5,322 nucleotides of DNA from NCBI GenBank assembly GCA_947446335.1, contig CANFGA010000259.1, forward strand, positions 1 through 5,322, read 5' to 3'. Both the position numbers and the translations under genes were made by a program. The stretch comes from Oxalobacteraceae bacterium (GTDB taxonomy: Bacteria; Pseudomonadota; Gammaproteobacteria; Burkholderiales; Burkholderiaceae_D). Shown one piece after another: positions 1 to 4,897 of the stretch (position 1 is the stretch's first letter; the number at the start of each line of letters is the position of its first letter). Below the pieces are notes generated by a model that worked only from the letters and a program-made list of their open reading frames with translations, was not told the origin of the DNA and made no database searches.

Positions 1-623
1 TATTCGCGGCCGCGCGCCAGTTCCATCAGTTTGTCGCGCGACAGCGGGGTGCTGGGATGCTGCACCAGTACCTTGAGCACCGAATATTCGCCGGTGGTGA
101 GGGCCACGGGCTTGCCGTCGCGCGCCAGGCTGCGCGTGGCGAGATTGAACTCGAAGGCGCCGAAGTGGTGGATCTCGGTGTCGGTGGCGGGCGCGCCCGC
201 CGGGCCGGCCGGCTGGCGCCGGCGCAGTACCGCGTTCACGCGCGCGACCAGTTCGCGCGGATTGAACGGCTTGGGCAGGTAATCGTCAGCGCCCATTTCC
301 AGGCCGATGATGCGATCCACATCTTCGCCCTTGGCGGTCAGCATGATGATCGGCGTCAGGTCGCCGGCGCCGCGCAAACGGCGGCAAATCGACAACCCAT
401 CTTCGCCCGGCAGCATCAGATCGAGCACCAGCAAATCGTAGCGCTCGCGCAGCCAGAGCTTGTTCATCGCCGGCGCATTTTCAGCCGTGACGACGTTGAA
501 GCCTTGCTCGGTCAGATAGCGGCGCAGCAGATCGCGCAAGCGCACGTCATCGTCGACGACGAGGATCTTGGCCTGATGGCCGTTGTTGATCTGTTGTATC
601 GGGGTGGTATCGGTATTGTTCAT
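1..623 (-). CDS. ompR: OmpR-family response regulator, C-terminus cut off by window edge
   Basis: Cytoplasmic DNA-binding response regulator, normally phosphorylated by the sensor kinase EnvZ and controlling envelope genes. 207 residues are visible. The receiver domain spans about residues 18-135, with the acidic cluster VVDDD (Asp24/Asp25), phosphoacceptor Asp68 in LVLDLMLPGEDG, Thr96 and Lys118 in the PKPFNP motif. These align with E. coli OmpR Asp11/12, Asp55, Thr83 and Lys105 at a constant offset of 13, so there is a short N-terminal extension. A Pro/Ala linker (about 137-147) leads into the winged-helix domain, which ends in the window at LSRDKLMELARGRE. About 40 residues including the recognition helix are missing, which is truncation by the window and not a broken gene. 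An in-frame ATG at 632 would add three residues (MTI); neither start has a clear Shine-Dalgarno. By family context envZ would be expected just beyond the left edge (inference). In betaproteobacteria the orthologue is sometimes called RisA. Confidence 0.95.
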   Translation of the reverse strand, partial: MNNTDTTPIQQINNGHQAKILVVDDDVRLRDLLRRYLTEQGFNVVTAENAPAMNKLWLRERYDLLVLDLMLPGEDGLSICRRLRGAGDLTPIIMLTAKGEDVDRIIGLEMGADDYLPKPFNPRELVARVNAVLRRRQPAGPAGAPATDTEIHHFGAFEFNLATRSLARDGKPVALTTGEYSVLKVLVQHPSTPLSRDKLMELARGRE

Positions 624-715
624 TATCGTCATTGTGTCGCCAATTCGGTGGTGTCCATGTCGCCATGGTAGCGCATGGGAGCCTGCAATTCGTGCATTTC
701 GTGCGTGTGAAAACA

Positions 716-745
716 CCTATACTTGCCCATTACAAACTGTTACAA
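716..745 (-). promoter_or_regulatory. Candidate ompR promoter
   Basis: On the minus strand TTGTAA (740-745) is followed after 18 bases by TATAGG (716-721), a plausible but weak sigma70 pair about 90 bases upstream of the ompR start. The -35 element lies inside the phased TTAC/GTAA array, so a regulator bound there would be expected to affect this promoter directly. No other convincing pair was seen between the gene and the array. The reading is from hexamer matching by eye only. Confidence 0.35.
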
Positions 746-768
746 ACTTTACCCAATTACGCTTACCC
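729..768. promoter_or_regulatory. Phased TTAC direct repeats, candidate OmpR operator
   Basis: TTAC occurs five times in one orientation, starting at 730, 740, 749, 757 and 763. The first two sit in perfect 8-base copies TTACAAAC exactly 10 bases apart. OmpR/PhoB-family winged-helix regulators bind head-to-tail to direct repeats spaced about one helical turn, and the well-known E. coli OmpR sites contain TTAC/GTTACA half-sites at about this spacing. The array lies between ompR and the divergent secreted-protein gene, overlapping the candidate -35 elements of both. Autoregulation and control of the neighbour are inferred; the repeats are seen directly. Confidence 0.5.
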
Positions 769-791
769 CTGCTGGTAAAGCATCATACACT
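763..791 (+). promoter_or_regulatory. Candidate promoter for the secreted-protein gene
   Basis: TTACCC (763-768), the last repeat of the TTAC array, is separated by 17 bases from TACACT (786-791). Both hexamers are poor matches to the sigma70 consensus, as expected for a promoter that needs an activator. Transcription from here would start near 798 and leave a leader of about 220 bases before the coding start at 1022. This is a weak call by eye. Confidence 0.25.
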
Positions 792-858
792 GCGTTATCA
801 GCATCATTAAGGACCTGTTAAGGAATGAATCGAGCATGTTGGCACCAGATCGACGCCA

Positions 859-901
859 CCGGATGCAAGGCGCGCAGCGCGCGAAGAGGTCGCATCACCG
901 G
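859..901 (+). other. Inverted repeat (possible RNA hairpin) in the long leader
   Basis: CCGGATGC (859-866) can pair with GCAT (892-895) plus CCGG (898-901), leaving a two-base CA bulge. This gives eight base pairs around a loop that itself contains the GC-rich GGCGCGCAGCGCGC, which can form a small inner stem. No run of T follows, so it is not an intrinsic terminator. It lies in the roughly 220-base stretch between the candidate promoter and the coding start at 1022, so it could be a structured 5' leader. The rest of the 792-1021 stretch shows no recognisable RNA gene; it is open in one frame from 825 (see findings). Confidence 0.3.
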
Positions 902-1021
902 CCAGCCTGTTGCCGAAGTCGGTCGCAGCACCACGTTCTGTGCTCCACCCATCGGGCACCATTCATCGTTCGACAGGTCTGAAGCTTATCTGCTTGCAGG
1001 GCATCGCGGAAGAGGAACAGC

Positions 1022-1375
1022 ATGAATCTAGCTCTTGAAAAGAAATACCTGGTGGCAAGCTTGCGTTCGATCGCAGCTTGTTGCATCTTGTTGAGCGCCG
1101 GCCTGGTCACGGCCGGCCCGTCGGACCGCTACGATCAGGGGCGTGGTCAGGAAAGTCGCGATGACGGGCAGCGCGGGCGCGATGTGCGCGCCGATGCCCG
1201 TCAGGAACAGCGCACCTACCAAAGGCAGGAACAGCGCCGGATGATCGAAACGCAGGCGCCCGATCGCGGCGATTCGCGCCGCACCGGGCGCATGACGCCC
1301 GACGAGCGGCGCGACTTGCGGCGCCAGATCAATGAAGTCGGTCAGGATATTTATTCCAACCCGCCGCGCCGCTGA
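1022..1375 (+). CDS. Small secreted Arg/Gln-rich protein, function unknown
   Basis: A 117-residue protein I cannot assign to a named family. Residues 1-31 form a classical signal peptide: Lys7/Lys8, then a hydrophobic core at about 10-29 (with Cys20, Cys21) and a likely signal peptidase I site after Ala31 (LVTA/GP), so the mature protein is probably periplasmic. The mature part is highly charged and very likely disordered in its first half, with RQEQR twice (residues 60-64 and 68-72). The C-terminus (91-111, MTPDERRDLRRQ... to ...GQDIY) looks like a conserved amphipathic helix; I recall similar tails in other small betaproteobacterial exported proteins but have not verified this. AGAGGA at 1011-1016, five bases before the ATG, supports the start. 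It is transcribed divergently from ompR and ends 14 bases from the convergent arfB. A role in envelope stress or divalent-metal/acid sensing would be speculation. Confidence 0.75.
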   Translation: MNLALEKKYLVASLRSIAACCILLSAGLVTAGPSDRYDQGRGQESRDDGQRGRDVRADARQEQRTYQRQEQRRMIETQAPDRGDSRRTGRMTPDERRDLRRQINEVGQDIYSNPPRR

Positions 1376-1389
1376 TCCGATGGCGGTGA

Positions 1390-1791
1390 TTATTCGCTGA
1401 TCTTGCCGCGCGATTGTTTCAACTGACCATGGCTGGCCTTGCTGTCGAGCCGCTTGCGCTGCGAACTGCGGCTCGGCTTGGTGGCCCGGCGCACGGTCGG
1501 CAAGATTGCGATCCGATCGACCATCTCCTGCAGGCGCAGCAGCGCCTCGCCCTTGTTCTGTTCCTGGCTGCGCGATTGCTGCGCCTTGAGCACGATCACG
1601 CCGTCCTTGGTGATGCGCCGGTCGTGCAGCGCCAGCAAACGCTCCTTGTAATAGTCGGGCAATGACGATCTGGCGATGTCGAAGCGCAGATGGATCGCGC
1701 TCGACACCTTGTTCACATTCTGTCCGCCAGGTCCCTGCGAGCGGATCGCGCTGAACTCGACTTCGGTCAAGTCGACTTGCATCGTCGGCAT
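1390..1791 (-). CDS. arfB: Alternative ribosome-rescue factor ArfB (YaeJ), peptidyl-tRNA hydrolase
   Basis: ArfB releases nascent chains from ribosomes stalled without a stop codon: its tail enters the empty mRNA channel and its GGQ motif hydrolyses the peptidyl-tRNA ester. The 133-residue product has the release-factor catalytic motif GPGGQNVNK, with GGQ at residues 22-24, followed by the typical SSAIHLRFD and YKERLL segments and the GVIVLKAQQSRSQEQN block. It ends in a long basic tail (from about 100, RRATKPSRSSQRKRL through SRGKISE), which distinguishes ArfB from true release factors such as RF1/RF2, which are much longer. The E. coli protein is 140 residues. ATG at 1791 is chosen because AAGGTG lies eight bases upstream. 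An adjacent GTG at 1794 is in frame, and a later ATG at 1782 would shorten the N-terminus more than in the E. coli protein. It lies 28 bases downstream of the CoA-transferase gene, so co-transcription is likely. Confidence 0.94.
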   Translation of the reverse strand: MPTMQVDLTEVEFSAIRSQGPGGQNVNKVSSAIHLRFDIARSSLPDYYKERLLALHDRRITKDGVIVLKAQQSRSQEQNKGEALLRLQEMVDRIAILPTVRRATKPSRSSQRKRLDSKASHGQLKQSRGKISE

Positions 1792-1819
1792 CACAGCATC
1801 ACCTTCAACAGTGTCACCT

Positions 1820-2920
1820 TCATAGCGAAAACTTGATCGGGTGGGCTACGGCCCAATGCATGCCTTCGGTGGCATGTTCTTGTTGCGTGACCATCGCGCG
1901 GCTTCGAAACAGCGGATGCTGCAACGCTTCTTCCATCTTCAGCACCGGGCTGACGCAGCAATCGCTGGCGGCGAATACATCGCTCCATTCTTGCAGCGTG
2001 CGCTGCGCAAACAGCGCATCGAGTTCGCCTTGCACCGCCAGCGCATCGGCGCCGCCAATCTGCTGGCCCAGTTGCCAGTGCCGGCCCTTCAAGTCGGGCC
2101 GCTGCAGCACGTCGCAGCAGATTTCCCAGAATTTCAGCTCCAGCGCACCGACCGCCATATGACGCTGATCGCTGGTGCGATACAGGTTGTAACAGGGCAC
2201 GCCGCCGGTGAGCAAGTCGCGTCCGGGCGCAGCCACGGCGCCGGTGTTGTTGACCGCCACCAGCGGCATGATGTTGTGCGCCAGCACGGCATCGGTCATC
2301 GACACGTCGATGCAGCGACCAGGCCCACCCATCTTCACCGCGACCAGCGCCGCCAAGATACCCTGTAGCGCGCATTGTGCGCCGCCCAGCAAGTCGCCGA
2401 CCTGCAAATTGGGCAGCGCCGGTCTGCCGTCGGGTCCCGCGTTCTGGTCCAGCATCCCCGAATAGGCGATGTAATTGATGTCGTGCCCGGCCAGTTGCGC
2501 AAACAAGCCATCCTGGCCATAGCCGGAAATGGCGCACATGATCAGCTTCGGATTGCGCGCGCGCAGCACGTCCCAGCCCAGGCCCAGGCGCGCCATCACG
2601 CCGGGGCGAAAACTCTCGATCAGCACATCGGCTTGTTCGACCATCGCCAGCAGGCGCTCGCGCTCCTGCGCATCCTTCAAGTTCATCCGCAGCATGTCCT
2701 TGCCGCGATTGACAGCGACAAAAAATTGCGACACCACGTTGCGCACCGGCCCCATCGTGCGCGCGTAGTCGCCCGCGCCGGTGTCTTCGATCTTGATGAC
2801 TTCGGCGCCCAGATCGGCCAAGTGCATCGTCGCCACCGGGCCCGGCAGCAAGCGGGTCAGGTCGAGCACACGGATGCCGGCCAGGGGCTGGTCTGCATTT
2901 GGTGGCGGATGGTTGCTCAT
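1820..2920 (-). CDS. CoA-transferase family III protein, alpha-methylacyl-CoA racemase type
   Basis: A 366-residue CaiB/BaiF-fold enzyme. It opens with the family signature LAGIRVLDLTRLLPGP (13-28) and LADLGAEVIKIE (34-45), continues with NRGKDMLRMNLK (71-82) and ADVLIESFRPGV (97-108), and has GRCIDVSM at 201-208. His146 in AGHDIN, Asp176 in VGDLLGG and Glu261 in GALELKFW have exactly the spacing of the catalytic His126, Asp156 and Glu241 that I recall for Mycobacterium tuberculosis alpha-methylacyl-CoA racemase. This favours epimerising 2-methylacyl-CoA thioesters during branched-chain acyl-CoA breakdown over CoA transfer between acids; the actual substrate is not readable from sequence. It is cytoplasmic. 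The start at 2920 is chosen because family homology begins just after it, AAGG lies seven bases upstream, and the best promoter (2975-3003) lies between it and the longer in-frame start at 3088. Confidence 0.9.
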   Translation of the reverse strand: MSNHPPPNADQPLAGIRVLDLTRLLPGPVATMHLADLGAEVIKIEDTGAGDYARTMGPVRNVVSQFFVAVNRGKDMLRMNLKDAQERERLLAMVEQADVLIESFRPGVMARLGLGWDVLRARNPKLIMCAISGYGQDGLFAQLAGHDINYIAYSGMLDQNAGPDGRPALPNLQVGDLLGGAQCALQGILAALVAVKMGGPGRCIDVSMTDAVLAHNIMPLVAVNNTGAVAAPGRDLLTGGVPCYNLYRTSDQRHMAVGALELKFWEICCDVLQRPDLKGRHWQLGQQIGGADALAVQGELDALFAQRTLQEWSDVFAASDCCVSPVLKMEEALQHPLFRSRAMVTQQEHATEGMHWAVAHPIKFSL

Positions 2921-2974
2921 GGTGGGCCTTGGTGCGATGGGTGAAGGGATGGGCGGGTTGCCGCTCTGCCTTGC

Positions 2975-3003
2975 ATTGTAGCGTTTTCCTGCCATGTTGC
3001 GAA
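2975..3003 (-). promoter_or_regulatory. Candidate promoter for the CoA-transferase/arfB transcript
   Basis: On the minus strand TTCGCA (2998-3003) and TACAAT (2975-2980) are separated by exactly 17 bases. The -10 differs from consensus at one position and the -35 is weaker. Predicted initiation near 2968 gives a leader of about 48 bases. The element lies within the theoretical upstream extension of the coding frame, which argues for the downstream translation start at 2920. Confidence 0.45.
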
Positions 3004-3081
3004 TACGGCAAGGTGCAGGGCGCTGCAATGACGTTGGCGTCGCAAGCAGCATCGATGAAATGCCTTTCAACCGGTGCTCGC

Positions 3082-3122
3082 TTGACATCGATTAATCACA
3101 CCTGCTCAGCACGCCATATGAT
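3082..3122 (+). promoter_or_regulatory. Possible promoter elements ahead of the pilin-like operon
   Basis: A perfect -35 hexamer TTGACA (3082-3087) and a good -10 TATGAT (3117-3122) are both present, but they are 29 bases apart and cannot form one standard sigma70 promoter. Either TATGAT works with a poor -35 and an activator, or one hexamer is fortuitous. The palindrome GATTAATC (3089-3096) lies between them and could be part of an operator. The rest of the 2921-3180 intergenic stretch shows nothing else I can name. Confidence 0.2.
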
Positions 3123-3183
3123 GAAGTTCGCGCCGCACTGGTGCCAAGGTTCACTCAATGCGCTCATGCGAAAGGGAATCATG

Positions 3184-3447
3184 ATGGAACATCGATACAT
3201 CAAGCAATGCGGTCAGGGGATGACTGAATACATCGTCATCGTGGCCTTGATCGCCGTTGCCGGCATCGCCGCATTTCAATTTTTTGGCCAGACCATCCGC
3301 AGCCAGACCGCCGGCATCGCCAGTGAAGTGGCCGGCAAATCGGCGGCCGCATCGGTGACCGAGGCCCAATCGCGCGCCGACGATGTGCTGACCGAAGGCA
3401 AGAAGAAAAAAGGCCTCGATAACTACAAGAACGACAATTCGCGCTGA
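3184..3447 (+). CDS. Flp/TadE-like type IVb pilin (short pseudopilin)
   Basis: An 87-residue protein with a type IV prepilin-style N-terminus. A short basic leader ends in CG at 9-10, followed by QGMTE, giving Gly at -1 and Glu15 at +5 of the predicted mature protein, the classic prepilin peptidase arrangement. The hydrophobic helix runs about 16-34 (YIVIVALIAVAGIAAFQFF). After cleavage the protein would be about 77 residues, similar in size to Flp pilins, but the tail is unusual: an Ala/Ser-rich segment, then KKKK at 73-76 and a hydrophilic Asn/Asp-rich end. AAAGGG at 3171-3176 serves as Shine-Dalgarno. ATG 3184 is preferred by spacing; the adjacent ATG 3181 adds one Met, and ATG 3166 overlaps upstream of the ribosome site. 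It is first in a likely operon with the TadG-like gene seven bases downstream. Assembly into a pilus is inferred, as no motor genes are visible. Confidence 0.85.
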   Translation: MEHRYIKQCGQGMTEYIVIVALIAVAGIAAFQFFGQTIRSQTAGIASEVAGKSAAASVTEAQSRADDVLTEGKKKKGLDNYKNDNSR

Positions 3448-3454
3448 TCCTTCA

Positions 3455-4879
3455 ATGGCATCGCTCAAGTTCATGCGCGCAGTGCCGTTGCGATTGCATC
3501 CACGTTTTCCAGCATTGCAGCGCGAGCGAGGGCAAGCGCTGATTTATGGCTTGTTCGTGCTAGGCGCAGGCCTGGTTGCCTTGTTTTTTCTCTTCAATAC
3601 CGGCCAGCTGAGCGCCGAAAAAAGCAAACTGGTCAACACGGCCGATGCTGTCGCCTACAGTGCCGGCGTCATGCATGCGCGCGCGCTCAATTTTGACGCC
3701 TATACCAACCGCGCCTTGATCGCGAACGAAGTGCTGATCGCGCAGGCGGTCAGCATCGCAGCGTGGACCAGGCATGTCGCGACCCATGCCGAGAACGTGC
3801 CAGTGCTCGGCTGCTACAGCCAATATGCGGTGCCGATCGCGCTGCGCCTGGTCGAATATACGGCGGTCTGTTTTGCACTGAGTTTTGATCTGTTCGGGCA
3901 GGGCGCGCACGACATCGACCGGGGTGCGCGCGGCATCGCGCAACAGGTCGTCGCTGCCTCGGAAGCGGCGAAGGCGCTCTTGCAAGGCGCGCAGCAATCG
4001 ATGGCGGCGGCCTTCATCCCGGCGCGCACGCTGTTGATGCAGCAGGTAGCCGATGCCAATTACGCCGGCGATGGTGCCGTCCGCGTCGATCCGCTGCCAT
4101 TGACCGATGGCTATCTGCTGTTCGAAGGTCAGCCTTTCGTGAAGTCGTACAGCGGCGAACAGCGCGAGCGCTTCAAGAGCGCCGCCGTGAGCGCCGCCTA
4201 CAAGGACGGCTTCGTCGAGCGGCGCAGCTGGAGCGACCGATCGCAGCCGGATGTGAATTGCCGGCTGTTGCCCGGGGCCGAGTTCAAGCGGCGCGGCGCC
4301 ACCGCGATGGTCGGCCTGGATCAATGGCACGCGCTCGATACCGCGTCCTTGCATTCCTGGCGGCCGGGTTGGGGCTGGTTGGGCCCGAGGTGCGATGACA
4401 ATCCCGAACTGGCGCTCGGTTATGGCGCCCAGTTTGCCGGCGAGGGCGCGCACGATCAAGCTGACGCCAGCCTGATCGCCGCGCGCGACAATCCGGTCGC
4501 GCTCAGCCTGGCCGACGCCGCCGCCGCCGATCGCATCTGGCGCTACAGCGGCTTGCCCGGCTTCGCCGATTTGTCTGCGCCGGCGCTGGCCGATGCCGAC
4601 CCGCGCCTGAAATTTGCCATCGTCCTCACGCGTGCCAAAGCCGAGATCCGCAGCTCGGACGGTGCATCGACGATACGCCCTGACGGGCGCCTTGCCATCT
4701 ATCAGAATCAACTGGCATCGGATCGCTTGACTGCTGTTGCCACCTCGGAAGTGTTTTTCCGGCGCCCGCAAGCGCGCGCCGATGGCAAGGCCGAACTGGC
4801 CAGCCTGTTCAATCCGTATTGGCAAGTGCATTTGATTTCCACCTCGGCGCAGGATGTCGCCGCCGCCATGTTGCACTGA
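3455..4879 (+). CDS. TadG-like membrane-anchored protein with large exported domain
   Basis: A 474-residue protein with a short basic N-terminus (1-25), then RGQALIYG and a hydrophobic segment at about 28-47, followed by a long extracytoplasmic region. The segment LSAEKSKLVNTADAVAYSAGVMHARALNFDAYTNRA (52-87) is typical of the putative Tad-like (TadE/TadG) family N-terminus, where a membrane helix is followed by a conserved Asn/Thr/Ala-rich helix. The rest is not a domain I recognise; no von Willebrand A metal-site motif is evident. It holds four cysteines that could form disulfides and ends with a FNPYWQVHL motif (about 451-459) that seems conserved in betaproteobacterial relatives (recollection). 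The residue at +5 after Gly26 is Tyr, not Glu, so prepilin cleavage is doubtful. No Shine-Dalgarno precedes ATG 3455; translation is probably coupled to the upstream stop seven bases away. ATG 3473 is an alternative start. Confidence 0.82.
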   Translation: MASLKFMRAVPLRLHPRFPALQRERGQALIYGLFVLGAGLVALFFLFNTGQLSAEKSKLVNTADAVAYSAGVMHARALNFDAYTNRALIANEVLIAQAVSIAAWTRHVATHAENVPVLGCYSQYAVPIALRLVEYTAVCFALSFDLFGQGAHDIDRGARGIAQQVVAASEAAKALLQGAQQSMAAAFIPARTLLMQQVADANYAGDGAVRVDPLPLTDGYLLFEGQPFVKSYSGEQRERFKSAAVSAAYKDGFVERRSWSDRSQPDVNCRLLPGAEFKRRGATAMVGLDQWHALDTASLHSWRPGWGWLGPRCDDNPELALGYGAQFAGEGAHDQADASLIAARDNPVALSLADAAAADRIWRYSGLPGFADLSAPALADADPRLKFAIVLTRAKAEIRSSDGASTIRPDGRLAIYQNQLASDRLTAVATSEVFFRRPQARADGKAELASLFNPYWQVHLISTSAQDVAAAMLH

Positions 4880-4897
4880 ACCACGACCAAGGCCCTC

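Noticed and set aside
57..671. 204-codon plus-strand frame antisense to ompR
   Set aside because: It is a shadow of the ompR coding region, which is near-identical in motif order to E. coli OmpR; the shadow has no recognisable domain and no ribosome-binding site.
840..857. TGGCAC element resembling half of a sigma54 promoter
   Set aside because: The matching GC-containing -12 element is absent at the required spacing.
1366..1402. Possible bidirectional terminator between the convergent genes
   Set aside because: Only a four-base CCGC/GCGG pairing and a short direct repeat CGCTGATC are present, with no stable hairpin or T run, so no intrinsic terminator is called.
1791..3011. 406-codon minus-strand frame overlapping the CoA-transferase gene
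   Set aside because: Same strand but a different frame; the product is Arg/Ala-rich without motifs, while the 1820-2920 frame carries the complete family signature and catalytic triad.
2921..3088. Extension of the CoA-transferase N-terminus to ATG 3088
   Set aside because: The extra 56 residues are unlike the family, precede the conserved start LAGIRVLDL, and contain the best promoter for the gene.
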